A stretch of DNA of 64,000 nucleotides. Origin: Neckera pumila (Eukaryota > Streptophyta > Bryopsida > Hypnales > Neckeraceae). Under the pieces are notes generated by a model that was given only the letters and a program-made list of their open reading frames with translations, did no database searches and was not told the DNA's origin. The stretch is from assembly GCA_963969595.1 (NCBI GenBank), contig OZ018410.1:32740913-32804912 (forward strand), in the 5' to 3' direction. Position numbers and translations under genes: made by a program. This document shows, one piece after another, positions 1-11,766 of this stretch. Position 1 is the stretch's first letter; each line of letters starts with the position of its first letter.

Positions 1-1470
1 AATTGTAGGCTTTCAAGAATAAAAGATGTGCGAGTTAGACAAGAATTTGAAGGGTTTGGTTTATAATTAGGTTTACACAAATTTGTACAATTAGTTAGGG
101 TGAGAAATTAGCTTCACCTACAAAATCAGTGTTGCCACAATATTTTTAGTTTGTAGAAATTGGTGCAACAGTATTTTAGCCTATCCTAATATTTATTCAA
201 TTCCTCGGAAATTGTCCTATCAATGAGGTACGAGTGCGGCACATTTTAATTGCCTTCCATCCCAACACATTTGAGGAAGGAGGAGGAGGGAAGAAATGTA
301 GAAATCTATGGCAAATACAAGTAGTGTTGGAATTTGACAAGTCATGTTGAGTTTCTAGTGGTATTCTTGTTAATATTCTCCTTTCAAGTAATGTTTTATA
401 TAAAAACTATTGTATTTCAAATAATGCATAGATATTTAAGTTGACATTGCAAAACATGTCAGCTGAGGGAACCCAAGGTTGAGTTGTGAAATAAGGTAAA
501 AGATTGACTTTTTTGCATTCTCACCAGCATGTGAGTGTGCATTCATTGGGGGATGGTTTTGTGGACAGATCACTTTGCGGAGAACCCTGTAAGACAAATT
601 GATTTTATCTCCGTGTATGATTATTTCTTATGTAATCAGGCAAACATTGGGAGATTGTAGACCACAATTGAAGATTTTCTAGACTCGAGCCCCATGGTTT
701 CCATTCACAGGTACCGGTAGTGGCCTCGCACCAACTCAGCCAAGTCATTTGTTGATTATAGCCAAGTTGCTAGTTGGTGGCCAACCAAGTGTGCGCTTAT
801 TAGAACTGAATGGCTACGGGTTAACAAATTTATTGAAGCTCTTTATGGTGGCTTTTTCGTTAGATATTGCACTCATTACAGCAAATCGTTTTCCATATTC
901 TGAAATCTGCGCTTTCCATTTTGTTCTGTTGGTTTGCTCTTCAAAATGGTATGGTTGCTTGTTTGTAGCGTACCCCTTTGACGAACTCAGATTGTGCTCC
1001 AATCTGAGCAGACTGTTTCGTATATTCTGTTAGCTGCCTGAAAACCACGGATTCTATTAGACTTGAATTGTTGTACGGGTAATAGTGGCGGTACATTTAC
1101 TATGAAAGACAACTTCCAGCACTCCTGCAGCATACTTATGACTACCAGAGATATCACAAATCAGCAACATTTTTCGCAACTGTTAACTGGGCAATTTAAT
1201 CCATCCAAATGAGTGCTGTGTGCAACATCCGCTCGCAGCATTTTACAATTTTACAAATACTCTACAATTTCTGATAGAAGATTCATCTATCAAGCTTGAC
1301 ACTCCCAAAGACATAAAAGATAAACCTCGTGATCAGGCCAAATTCTCATATTGGTGATAACGCTGCCTTTTGGCAAAATGAATTTAAATTACACAAGTAA
1401 AAAGGGGCAAAAATTGTTCCAAACTACTGTTACCTACGGCAACTAGACAGAGGGCCCTCCACACCAGCAA
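1..1470. other. Intergenic DNA downstream of the synthase gene
   Basis: No gene is recognised here. A 94-codon plus-strand frame at 749-1033 has no recognisable motif, low-complexity hydrophobic composition and no intron or partner evidence, so it is not called. The last few hundred bases (about 1200-1470) are probably the 3' UTR and terminator region of the minus-strand solanesyl-diphosphate synthase, but no polyadenylation site could be fixed. Confidence 0.4.
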
Positions 1471-4400
1471 TCAGTGTATACGTTCCAGGACGTAGTCCAC
1501 CATCTTCTCTAACGAATTCCTTGTATCCCCTGGAGGCAAGCACGCCAATGCTTTTTTCGCCATGTCACCCTTCTCTTGGGCCAGCGCTCGGGCTCTGTCT
1601 ATGCCGCCCCCGCGGTGCACGAGAGCAATAGCCGATTTCAAGGACCCCAGTTCTATGAACTCGGCGTCTATGAGCTCACGAAGCTCGGGCTCGTTCTCCA
1701 ACGCAAACAAAACTGGCGCTGTGAGGTTCCCCTTCGACAGGTCACTTCCCGCAGGCTTCCCAAGCTGCTCAGAGGTCTGGGTGAAGTCCAAGATGTCGTC
1801 TACCACTTGGAAGGCCAGGCCGAGGTACATCCCATACTCGAACATTTGCTTGGATACACTCGGGCTGCAGCCGCTAAAAATGGCAGCCGACTTCGTACTG
1901 GAGGCTATCAATGATGCAGTCTTGTAATAACTCTTATCCAAGTAATCTTGCAGCGTCACCTCCGTGTCAAACAAGTTTTGAGCTTGCTTAATTTCTCCAC
2001 TGGCGAAATCTCGAATCACCTGCATACCAAGACAGGGATGTGAGAGGTAGGTCGAAGTGAGAGGTTGCAAGGCCAGATGACTGTCAATTGCTTCTTCAAA
2101 AACAACCAACTCAAAGCTTGGAAGATCTGTGATCGATATGGAAGGTGTGGATTCTCAAAAATGGGTGAAAAGGCATAACTAGTTCTAAGTAACGAGTCCC
2201 TTTGCCGCCCACGAAAATAGAGACTCTGCTAGTGGTGTCCAAGATTACTGGAATAAATATTTCATCCTCTGATGAGGAGTCACAAAGGCCTACGAGAGAA
2301 ATCTCCGAGTTACGGAATGTCGCAGATTCAACAAAAAGGTTCTGATAGACGATGTGAAAACCTTGCAATCAACAGCAACAGCAATAACGAAGAGACATTG
2401 CTAACCTGACTGATAAGTTTGATGACCTCCAAGTTGTCGAGGTTGGCCAAATACCAAGAAGATTGCGCAAACATGAAGTCACCAGCAAGTACCGCAACAC
2501 GGGTCCCATATGTTTGGTGAACAGTTTCTTTGCCTGTACAAGGTTGGATTTTCACGAAGAATCAAACGAGGAGTCCTTCCACTCTATAACTGCTAACAAT
2601 TCATTGCAGTCTAGAGAGCACCTTCACACTATTTACTCAAAATCTAAGGTTGGATGTGATCACCCTCAAGTATCCCGTAGCTTGCAACCATATCAAACAA
2701 CACGTTCACACCTTCTAACTTAATTAAAACCAACTGTCTATTCACAAACTGAAATAGCATACCTCGCCTTGTGTCACTCTCGTCTAAAACATCGTCGTGC
2801 ATCAAACTGGCAGTGTGGATCATTTCGGTAATTTCGGCAAGTCGTCTATGCTGTGGCAGCAGCTCTCTGTACATTTAAAAATAACAATGATAAGCATTTC
2901 TTCAAACACACCTCTCATTGTTCGTCCTACCGACAGAAAAAGCAGGAAAAAAAAGATGCAAAACGTAAAACAGGCATCACAACATGAGAATAGGGACACA
3001 CTGACGAACCGAGTGTTAGAAAGTTGACAAGTTGCTCTGGAGACGAGAAAGACTAGGGCAGGCCTCATTCGCTTGCCACCAGCACCAAATATTTGCTTCG
3101 CTGCTGCCATGAGCGTGGGGTTGTCGGCACCCACTATCTGCAATCCACCGTTACATGTCAAAATCTCTGGCATACGAACACTAACAATTCATGGAAAGGA
3201 AAGAACATGTAACGAGAAATTCAACGCCGCCTTTTCTGGCAATACTTCCGAGATAAACAAGTAAACTATCAAGTTACAGGATACTAGCTGTTAGGAGCCT
3301 CATTCCGTCTCCCCTGCTACCAGTAGCAACTCATCTATTCATACACTCGGTTGATCTTCAGTTAGCAAGTTGTATAAGCATGGCTTGGGCAAATGTCAAT
3401 GGCCACTCGTCTTTGAAACTCATGTATTCATACACTTGGTTGATCTTCAGTTAGCAAGTTGTGTCTAAGCATGACTTGGGTAAATGTCTATGGTCACTCG
3501 TCTTCGAATGGAAATGGGGTTGTCTACGGTCTCGGCAATTAAATAATTGTCTACAAACTCCCACTGCGAGTATATGCATAATCATACAGTAATCTCCGTA
3601 AGTCGATCCTCCATAAGCAAATAAACCTCCATAAAAGATCTTGTCAGACCAGTTCGGGACCGATCGACTTAGGGAGGTTCTACTGTATTGGTTTTTCTCT
3701 ACAGCCTAAAGTGCTCTCTCCATAGCTCCATAGTGATCTCCCAATGAACGCAAACCCCTGCATAAAGTATACAGTCACGCAAACAGTATCCTCAATCTTA
3801 AATCTCCAGAGCGATAGAGGAGTGCGAACCTTTTGCAAGTTATCATTCAAGAGAAGCAAGTCGTCCGAAACAGGAGCCACTAAATTTGCTAGGCTAAGTT
3901 TCGCCTTTCCTTCCGCTTTCTCTGATGTCGGCAAAGAGAACGCCCCCCCGTTCAACCGTCCCGAAGAAATACCCAATTCTGCATTCATTCACCATTCCAG
4001 TAAATCTCCACTGCTCCTCACTCCCAAAATTTGCAAAATTCAAAACCAATTGAAAGATTCTACTTCCACAACACCATTTTTGTCTCAACAAGCTTTAATC
4101 AACCAACCAGCATTCACAGCCTCGATCATCCACTGCACAGTAAATTGCACACACCAAACCTCCTGACTCAACTAAATATTCAGATCCACTTGCAATGACA
4201 TGATGCAGGAGCCACCAAAAGATTATCAAAAAGGATTTGTTGGTACCAGACACGTCAAGGACAGCGCCAGACTCCAAGTTCATCAACGAGTTGCGCTCTG
4301 GGATACTTAACGTCGACGGGGCAGCCTGCTGCACAATCTCCAGCTGTCGTCTACTGCTGGTGTCATCCTCGTTTCGGTAACTCGTAATCTTCATAGAATG

Positions 4401-4613
4401 GCCATCACTCATTCCTGTTGCCCTGCTCAGTCCTAATGAATTTCTAACTGGCGATCGACTGATTTGCATACAGCATCCAATACAAGTTGGCTCCATAACC
4501 GCCCTGCATACGCCATTGCCAGACTTTCCATCTCTAGGGCAAGTGCTCGTGGAGTCGACGGATAGGGACGAAGCCAAAGGCAAACCGGTACAAGCAAGAG
4601 CCGACATAGCCAC
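1471..4613 (-). CDS. SPS: Plastid-type solanesyl (polyprenyl) diphosphate synthase, six exons
   Basis: Trans-type long-chain prenyl diphosphate synthase, which condenses IPP onto an allylic diphosphate to make the C45 side chain used for plastoquinone. Exons on the minus strand: 4247-4613, 3830-3921, 3010-3137, 2763-2866, 2406-2533, 1471-2019. All junctions are GT-AG and the frame is kept throughout, giving 455 aa, slightly longer than Arabidopsis SPS1/SPS2. The first aspartate-rich motif DDVLD is at residues 220-224 and the second, DDILD, at 347-351. [17 protein letters not shown] lies in exon 3, and [15 protein letters not shown] in exon 5 is typical of SPS rather than GGPP synthase. The first about 120 residues are Ser/Ala/Thr-rich with few acids, consistent with a plastid transit peptide. 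The ATG at 4613 is the first in frame; the exon 1-2 junction is the least certain because nearby AGs could serve. Family is certain, exact chain length is inferred. Confidence 0.93.
3330..3508. repeat. Tandem duplication, two units of about 89 bp, in an intron
   Basis: Two adjacent diverged copies start at 3330 and 3419, each containing CATACACTYGGTTGATCTTC followed by a shared stretch ending in CACTCGTCTT. They lie in intron 2 of the synthase gene (between exons 3830-3921 and 3010-3137). No coding role is seen. Confidence 0.8.
3585..3687. mobile_element. Small pogo/Emigrant-like MITE in synthase intron 2
   Basis: Starts TA-CAGTAATCTCCGTAAGTCG and ends, read inverted, TA-CAGTAGAACCTCCCTAAG. 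The outer bases form imperfect terminal inverted repeats flanked by TA on both sides. The CAGTARAACCTC-type terminus resembles Emigrant/Lemi1 (pogo, Tc1-mariner) elements of plants. The element is only about 100 bp, so it is non-autonomous, and it lies wholly in the intron. Confidence 0.65.
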
Positions 4614-5820
4614 CAGCTCTCAACCAACACCTAATTCAAATTCAACCTCTACAAGCTCGCATCAACCCAACCCCTCCAAAACGAAAGTTCACAACAGACT
4701 AGAATCAAGAAAGCCTAACAGTAGGACCCAATTTCGTAATCACAGACAGGCTCCAAAGCTCAGCGTCTAAAACAGAGCCTTATCCCTTCCACTGAAGACA
4801 CCCGCCTTCACAATCCTCTCAAATACACTGCCGCATTGGCATCAAATGTTCTGAGGCGGTTGCGAGACAAGCTCCTAAGTCGCAATTGCTGCTATACGTG
4901 GTCAATCCATGGTCATGAGGCGGCCACGAGAAACGAAGCTGCAAGCGAACTTCTCCGTCGACTGTGATAACTTAACCGCTGCAATGTCCTTGCTCGAACG
5001 ACTGCAGCAGGACACGATGGAGCTCCAGCCGTCGATTTCCAAGTTAGAGAAAAGGTTGAAGAGTGTGTATGGCCCCACCGAGATTGTGCCCGTGTGCGAC
5101 GCTGGTAGCTTACGCTTGCTTGCGCTGGGATGCGAATTTTCCTGATGGCTTCTCTGACAGCCACGTCGAGGTTTGATTTCAGTTCGACAAGGATCGCAAA
5201 ATTAGAGCGCACGAAGGGATGCTCGTCGGATCAATTTGTGATCCTGCAAAACCGCTTCATCGCCTCCCTCGCTTGATGTGCCTTCGGGTTCACGTCGTAG
5301 ATTGAGATAATGACAAGGCTGATGAGCCTTCTCCCGCTGGGATTATGCCACCTCCGTCGTGCAATTCATTGTGATCTGGGACCACCGTTTCCATCCATTT
5401 GCAAACCCAAATTTCGTGTTTTTAGTTCTTTCCGCTCCGTTGCCATCCATTGCCAAATGCCGGCCGATCCTAAATTTCGGTACCAAATTTCGTGGGTCTT
5501 GCGGATCCGAAATTACCCAAATTTAGTTGCCGTGGGCACCAGTTTCGTTTCCGCTTTTTCGCTTTTTCTTGATCGTGATAATCTTGGTGCAAATTTGGAC
5601 CGCAATCTGATCGATCGCCAGTTTGCGTATAACAGACTTCCGAATACTCTCGGACAGACCTCCCCTCGTTTTCGTAAACCTAAATTGGGGCCCAGCCAGG
5701 GCAAGGGTCTTGAGTTTTGTAGGGTTCAAAATTTTCACCTCGCAAAAGTAATTGTGAATATCCGTATTTTTCCCTTAAACGTCTTTATCCATTGTGAAAT
5801 GGTCAAACTTCCTCTCTGAG
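4614..5820. other. Upstream region of the synthase gene; weakly coding-like stretch
   Basis: Probable promoter and 5' UTR of the minus-strand synthase lie in the first few hundred bases; no TATA box was convincing. At about 4910-5330 both strands carry moderately open, higher-GC frames. On the minus strand a frame from about 5320 downward reads like a helical protein segment but is broken by a TGA at about 5236. On the plus strand 4909-5145 encodes an amphipathic, Leu/Glu/Gln-rich 78 aa. One of these may be a decayed exon of a lost gene; I do not recognise the family. The plus frame 5310-5819 is repetitive and not supported. Confidence 0.3.
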
Positions 5821-8800
5821 CTAAATTTAGCATTTTAAATTGTTTTTAAAAAAAATCTTATAATTTTTATCTCTTGAGATTCTAAATTATATATCATAGT
5901 GAAAAATTTCAATTTGTTTTGTGAAAAGTTGTAATTGTTATCATTTTTGTTGCAAAAATAGCAAAAACAATCCAAATGATTTGAAATTTTTTCAAGAGTT
6001 ACAAGTAGCAATAGAGATTAGTTTGAAAAAATTTCAATTGTTTGTTTTGTTTTTTACACCCAAAACAACTAAAATAAAGACCTTGAAGTCAATTTCAACT
6101 ATCAAACCAAATTTATCTTTTTTTTTTAATAGATGTATAAAGTTTTGATATTTTTGGCTAGTGGAAAAATTCATTTTCTATTTATATTTTTTTTTCAATA
6201 ATTTTGATGGGAAAAATCAAATTATTGTGATTTTTTTAAGCTATAGGTGGAAATCAAATTATATAAATTATAATATATATTAGAAAAATTTGTAATTTTA
6301 ACCATAAATGAAGGATGGAATGGGAAATATAATTTTATATTTCATATATAAAAGAGTTTTTTTTCAAAGAAATTATGAATGAAAAACACACCATATTGTG
6401 TTATTTGGATTCTAACACATAGAGCTTTCAATTGCAATAACTTTTTTAGTTTTTTGACATTTTTCAAAATTTTGAAATGGAGTTGAAACAAAACTTGTCA
6501 AGCTACATTTTCTTTGTTTAAATCAAGTTTCAAAAAAAGTTATTTGAAAAGTTACAATCAAGGTTGACCAAAACGCATCCACTTTTTGGATGCATGGACC
6601 TTTAAGAGTTAAGAAATTTGAGAAATAGTATGAGACTAGCTTAAATTATTGTATATTAATTCTATCTAAAATATTATGAACTTCTATTTTGCATTGCATA
6701 TTATAAAAATTTGCATAAGGTAGATACATCCAAAATTATCCTTTTCACAATGAATTCTATATCTATAGTAGCATAACTTGACAATACAATTATCTTGGAC
6801 AAGACAAGAGGAGATAGAAGATGCAAATAGAAAATGAACAATTTTAGGTTTAGCTACTAATATTTATAAATGTTGCTAAATTTAGTAGCAAATTGTAAAT
6901 ACTACAATGTTATACGGAGTATTTGAAAGTTTAATACATGTAGTGGTGTTTTTAGCAACTCGAGCTAATTATAAAAATCTTGTTTAGAATTTGTATTGAC
7001 TACCTTTGCTCTCAAATTAGTGCAAGTCAATAAATAAATGTAAAAATTTGCCACCAAACCACGATGCCTTCTTATAAGATATATGTTATTTATAGTTTGT
7101 AAAATAATATACTCATTCAATTGCATGTAGTTTCATACAAAAATGTCACACGCCTATTACAAAAGTAGTCAACCAAAAATTATTCAGTTTCTTGATGAAT
7201 AGGTGCATTATTTGTATCTGCAGTGTTCTTAATAGTCATTTGTCAAATACTTTCAATCCCTTGCACCCTTACAAGGCTAGATTGGCTTATAATAAATGTA
7301 AGTCAATAAAATTTAGATGAATTTTCACAACATTTTGTTGTTAGTAATAAACATATGAGAGTGATATAAAATAAATAAATAACATCAAATTGTATATGGC
7401 CTTATTATATAACCATCTATTCTAATAAATTCTCTTAAACAATATAACATGAAATTATTCTAATATTACAAGAGTCATAGATTTTATCAAGCATACAATT
7501 TATAGCCATTTGTAAATTATAGCATAAATTGTAAAAGAAAAAATTAATCTAACTACAATAGAAAGGGTCTTTTTGAATTTTCATTTTTATAATTAGTTGT
7601 GGCTATGATAAAAAAATATATATATATTAGACTATCTACCAATTGAATGTGTTATTCTAAATTATTGCGGCCCTCAATTATTACTCACAATATATATAAA
7701 AATTGGCATACTGCTAACGTAGTATAGATGAAGAGTACTAAAACTGTATCACACATGAAGGACAGAAGTACTTAGCACTTTGTTGCTAGATTGCAATTTA
7801 CCTAGATTGTACTATATCAACTTCTGATCTTGACAATTTTTCACGAAGCATTTCTTCACATAATTGAATATAGGAATGAACCGTAAACATCAAAAGAGCC
7901 CAAATAAATTCAATAAGCTAAATTTTTAACCTTACCTATCCTTTTGATTAGTTTTAAAACAATATCAATCCTTGAATTTATCATTTCAAATTATTACTCT
8001 TTAATCTTTGTCTTTAGCTGTTAAACAAAATTCTATAGCAAATACAAATTTTGTGCCAAATGAATAAGATTTCTTATTTCATTTATTTGAAGATGGCAAA
8101 AGTTTGATCTTGCTTGGAATAATTGTAAATTTTAAAGATTTTCAAATACTTACTTACTCATTGAAGTCATTTTCAAACGGTCAATATTTGACCTACAATA
8201 CAAAGTCAATGTTTGAGGTGAAACATAATTGTTCTCTCCACAATATTTGTAGTGGGGAGTTTTAAGAATTCCTACACTACCATATGTGTGGATCATATTC
8301 CACTCATCTTAGTGTCAACAGGAAAGTCTTTTTTAGATAGATCAAGCATTCAATGCTTTGAATATATATATTTCAGCACTCTTCTTCATAGGCTCCACAA
8401 CTTTTCAGAATGTTTGCCAATGTTCTTTGAGAATTCCTTCATGTGTAGAATTCTTTTTTTTTAAAGCTCTTCCATGAATTCCCTATCATTTGTGTGCAAT
8501 ATTTTTCCCTCTAATGGCATCTTTACTCACTTACATAATGGGTCACTTCGGTGATCCAAGGTGACTATTGCCTAACGGGGCAACCGCAACAACAAACATG
8601 AGCAAACAACAAACTCTTAACCCATATACAACAAAAGATTTGATTGCCCATTTGTGCTTGGGATTTGCCAAGCAAGAGGTGCTTCAAATACTAACATGAA
8701 TTGAAATTGAAATGACATTCAAAGCGCAGATCCTATACCCAAAGGTAATTTAATTTCATCAATAGGGGATTTGTCAAAGTGCAACAATTTTGTTCCATAG

Positions 8801-9079
8801 TAAGAAGCACATCCTACTCTACAAACAAAATCTCGAAAACAATCAAACACTAATCTACACTAATCTACACGAACTAATCTACACGAACTACCTTTGAACA
8901 TCTAGAGCAATCAAGCTCCCATACTCTAACCTTCCTTTCTACCTAATCCCTTACCCCTACACAAACAAAGTTAATTAGTTAATATAGAGTCTCCCTTCTT
9001 GCAAAGGTACAAGTCTAGGTGTTATTTAGACCAGTTTTGGGGAGCCCAACACGGGACCCTAACCAAATAGTCTTCGTGT
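5821..9079. other. AT-rich intergenic DNA, no gene seen
   Basis: About 3.3 kb of very AT-rich sequence with short homopolymer runs and no long open frame. The longest frames (5921-6148 and 8252-8464, plus strand) are low-complexity Phe/Lys/Asn-rich translations of AT-rich DNA. No TIR or LTR pair was found by eye. Probably old, decayed repeat DNA. Confidence 0.5.
8849..8892. repeat. Short tandem repeat, CTAATCTACA-type
   Basis: Four imperfect units built on ACTAATCTACAC with a GA insertion in the later copies. A minisatellite-like slippage tract with no gene nearby. Confidence 0.7.
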
Positions 9080-9147
9080 ATGGCAACCTTAGAGTGGTTG
9101 GAGTTATTTCTCTCTGATTGTGCTCATAGGAGGCAATTAGAGCAACA

Positions 9148-10330
9148 CAATTTCAAGTTCTTACGAGGTGCCTATTACTCAGATCTGACAATCACGGGTG
9201 GGCCAGACATGAAAACAAGATGGAGAGTTGCATGGTTGAAATTGTGTACCGTGAAACAACTAATGTACTCGGGACTCCCGTAACTTGTGATAATTCAAAC
9301 CTTTCCTGGTCGAGTAATATATCATCTCTACAACATTCAAATACACAGGCAGCACATGGTTCAAATTCAATGTAAAGAAAGCGAGACTTGCAATAAGAGC
9401 TTCAACTCACAGCCGTTGGTAACAAAATCCAAAACTTCCGAAGTCAATGACCCTGATATGTACAATAAAGGAACGGTGGCTCACCCATTCAATTCCCTGC
9501 TAGATTCAACAACCGCATGCTCATCACCTATCCTTCAATTGCTGGATCAACAACTCCAGCTTCCTTCGATCGCCAAAACTCAGGATCTGAAGCTCATCAC
9601 GAAGGTCATTGTTCGTCAGCTGCAGAAGCAGCTCTCCGTCAACGTTATTGTCTGCAAATGTGGCAGCGTACCTTGCAAGCCCTTGCTGTCCCAGCCACTC
9701 CATCGTCTCCCCTACGGACCAGTCCATCGGCGAAGCTGCAATGGATCAAGGGTTCACAATCCCACATTAGTGCGAGACTTGCATTTTGCAATACGAGGTC
9801 ATTCTCGAAACGAAACTTGAAACTCAAAATGCTAATATGTTTTACAAGAGGGCCTCAGAATCGCGCAGGGCTCAAAGTAGAAATATAGAAGGAAGAGCCT
9901 CTTACAGTTGGACTCACGCACTCTGACATCCCTATTCAATCACAAGAAATGGGTTCCAAGCGACTATGAAGAAACAACACCGCATGTAAAATGCGGTGAC
10001 AGTTCAAGATTCATACTCCAAGAATGGCGGCGACTTGGGCAGTGTAATTTTAAAGTTCGACCAGAGGCTCAGGGCGGGATTTGGACTGAAACGTCATATT
10101 CGAGTAGCCGAAACCATGAACAGTGACACCCCTATTAGGGAGTGATAAGGTTTAAGACTTTATACTCGAGAACGGAAGCGATTTGGACCTATACAATTTC
10201 AAGTTTCTACAAGGAGCCTCGTAGTTTGAGACGAGATTTTGGGGCTTAGATCGCAGATGGCCAGATTTGGAAACAGAAAGAGAGCTGTGTGGCTGAAATT
10301 CATGAACTGTTACACCCTTATTGTAAGAAA
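9148..10330. repeat. Diverged dispersed repeat units around the SAM exon
   Basis: Three related stretches begin near 9148, 10041 and 10193. The first and third share CAATTTCAAGTT, then a TACRAGGWGCCT-like block, and later a GGCCAGA...GAAA...GAGAG...TGGNTGAAATT block. The second is more diverged. They flank the SAM-domain exon on both sides. No superfamily can be assigned because no clear termini were found. Confidence 0.5.
9524..9727 (-). CDS. SAM-domain exon (67 codons), rest of gene not found
   Basis: The minus-strand frame encodes one compact domain of about 65 residues with the pattern of a sterile alpha motif: an opening tryptophan (MDWSVGETMEWLGQQGLARY), an aromatic/Phe helix, VDGELLLQLTNNDLRDELQI, then FGDRRKLELLIQQLKDR before a stop. 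SAM domains mediate protein-protein oligomerisation. A consensus-like 3' splice site (TTGCAG) sits just upstream of the ATG, so this is probably the last exon of a longer gene rather than a complete 67-aa protein. Splicing from the 374-codon frame upstream on the same strand does not work with any donor I can see at its 3' end. The domain call is good; the gene model is incomplete. Confidence 0.6.
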   Translation of the reverse strand: MDWSVGETMEWLGQQGLARYAATFADNNVDGELLLQLTNNDLRDELQILSFGDRRKLELLIQQLKDR

Positions 10331-10641
10331 TTCATAGCCGGAAATCTAATCTTGCAACATAATATAACATTCTAGAGCAGTGTTGTTCGCCCACCCTTTT
10401 TTCCTGAAGCTGCCCCATCAATTGGCAATAACTATCCTTGCTTACAATTGTTTGCTGAGGGCCAAGGTTTTCATTCTTGAATTCGATATGTGAGATAATC
10501 TGTGCCAAAGGCAATAGAGAATTCAGAGCATCTTGAAGACCATAATTTTTCCTTGAAGAAACAGTTGGACTAAACGAATTCGCAGCTCCTTTCACGAATG
10601 TTATGAACCCCGAACTGCATCAATTTTTGCAACCCTAAACC

Positions 10642-11766
10642 CTAATCCTGTGTTGAGACTTGTTGGCACGTTTCAAGGAATCGCGAAAGATTTTGAAGAG
10701 AACGAGCGATCTCACCAGGCAAGACCGCAGTGCCGGGGGAAGAAGAGCTTTGAGCCAGCAGCACGTCGAATTCCTCCAACTCCTTAAGCCTCACAATGCG
10801 TTCCTTCTCCTCCAGACTAATCTCTTTAGGTTTTTGAGCTTGCGCCTTTATCTTCTTCGCTCTCACCACTTCCATCAGCACTATCTCATTCTTCACCCTC
10901 GCCTCCGCCAACGGCCGGTGGACGGCACTGAGAAGAAATGCGAGGCTGTTTACGACTCCGATTTGCAGGAAAACAGACAGCCCTCCGCTAAACAAGAAAA
11001 GCAGCGCGAGCAGACGCGGAACTTCGTAGATAAGCGCGTTCGCGACGAGCGCGGTTCTCGCTTCGCCTGGCAGATTCTTTTGCTTACTGGCGAACCTCAA
11101 CCACAGAAACAAATTGGCGAAGGGGATGAAACTTACGGCGAGCGAGAATCCCATGTCCAGACACCCAGGCGCGGCGGCTTTCAGCTTGCGAGAGAAGTTC
11201 GATGCGTCTACTTCGCTCTGGCTTTGCTCCAAGGCGTACCACCCGCTTACGCAATTCGCTATCATGATAACCGAGAGGATAAGATCCGCGACGCCGAAGT
11301 AAGCAAGGGAGCCAGGGATGAGTCCTCGCAAGCTCGCTATCCAGCCTACAAGAAACAACCCTTCAAAAGACGCCAGTCCAAGCGGCAGCGACACTGTCAA
11401 TTGCGAGAGTGGCTTCTTGTCATCTTTCAATCTCACCTCTAATTCGCCCACGGGATCCTCACTCTTCTCCTTAATCCCAGCTCTTGCAATGTAGAGCTCA
11501 AATCCTCGCAATCTTTTGTGACTGAGCACAATCCTATTGGCTCGGACTAAGGTGCCGCGGAGATAAGAGCCGAGTGTCGAGGGTGATATTATGCTCGTGC
11601 GACATTGCTGCTCTGAACGACGAGAACGAATTGCTACGGGTGGGGGATTCCTTGTGCTAATTACACAGTACGCCGAATATGGCGAATGAGCTCTGGCAGA
11701 AGACATCATTGCGACCACCATATCCACACCGAAAATCAAAACAGAGCCCCGAGTGAAGCGCTTCAA
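10642..11766 (-). CDS. Multi-pass membrane protein, possible plastid envelope/thylakoid protein, unknown family
   Basis: An uninterrupted 374-codon frame, GC-richer than its surroundings. The N-terminal about 60 residues are rich in Ser/Arg/Ala and poor in acids, like a plastid transit peptide; the true start may be one of the internal methionines at residues 16, 20 or 21 rather than the first. Four to five hydrophobic helices follow at about 123-150, 154-178, 203-226, 237-260 and 262-283. A highly charged Lys/Glu helix at about 284-334 precedes a Ser-rich tail. A charged segment, GELEVRLKDDKK, precedes the first helix. The antisense frame at 10660-11442 is a shadow of this gene. I do not recognise the family, and plastid location is an inference from the N-terminus only. 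Confidence 0.7.
   Translation of the reverse strand: MKRFTRGSVLIFGVDMVVAMMSSARAHSPYSAYCVISTRNPPPVAIRSRRSEQQCRTSIISPSTLGSYLRGTLVRANRIVLSHKRLRGFELYIARAGIKEKSEDPVGELEVRLKDDKKPLSQLTVSLPLGLASFEGLFLVGWIASLRGLIPGSLAYFGVADLILSVIMIANCVSGWYALEQSQSEVDASNFSRKLKAAAPGCLDMGFSLAVSFIPFANLFLWLRFASKQKNLPGEARTALVANALIYEVPRLLALLFLFSGGLSVFLQIGVVNSLAFLLSAVHRPLAEARVKNEIVLMEVVRAKKIKAQAQKPKEISLEEKERIVRLKELEEFDVLLAQSSSSPGTAVLPGEIARSLQNLSRFLETCQQVSTQD

Noticed and set aside
5310..5819. 169-codon plus-strand frame
   Set aside because: Repetitive CCAAATTTCG-type sequence, no domain, and the first part overlaps a broken frame on the other strand.
10660..11442. 260-codon plus-strand frame opposite the membrane-protein gene
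   Set aside because: Antisense shadow of a better-supported frame; composition is Arg/Gln-rich without hydrophobic core or motif.
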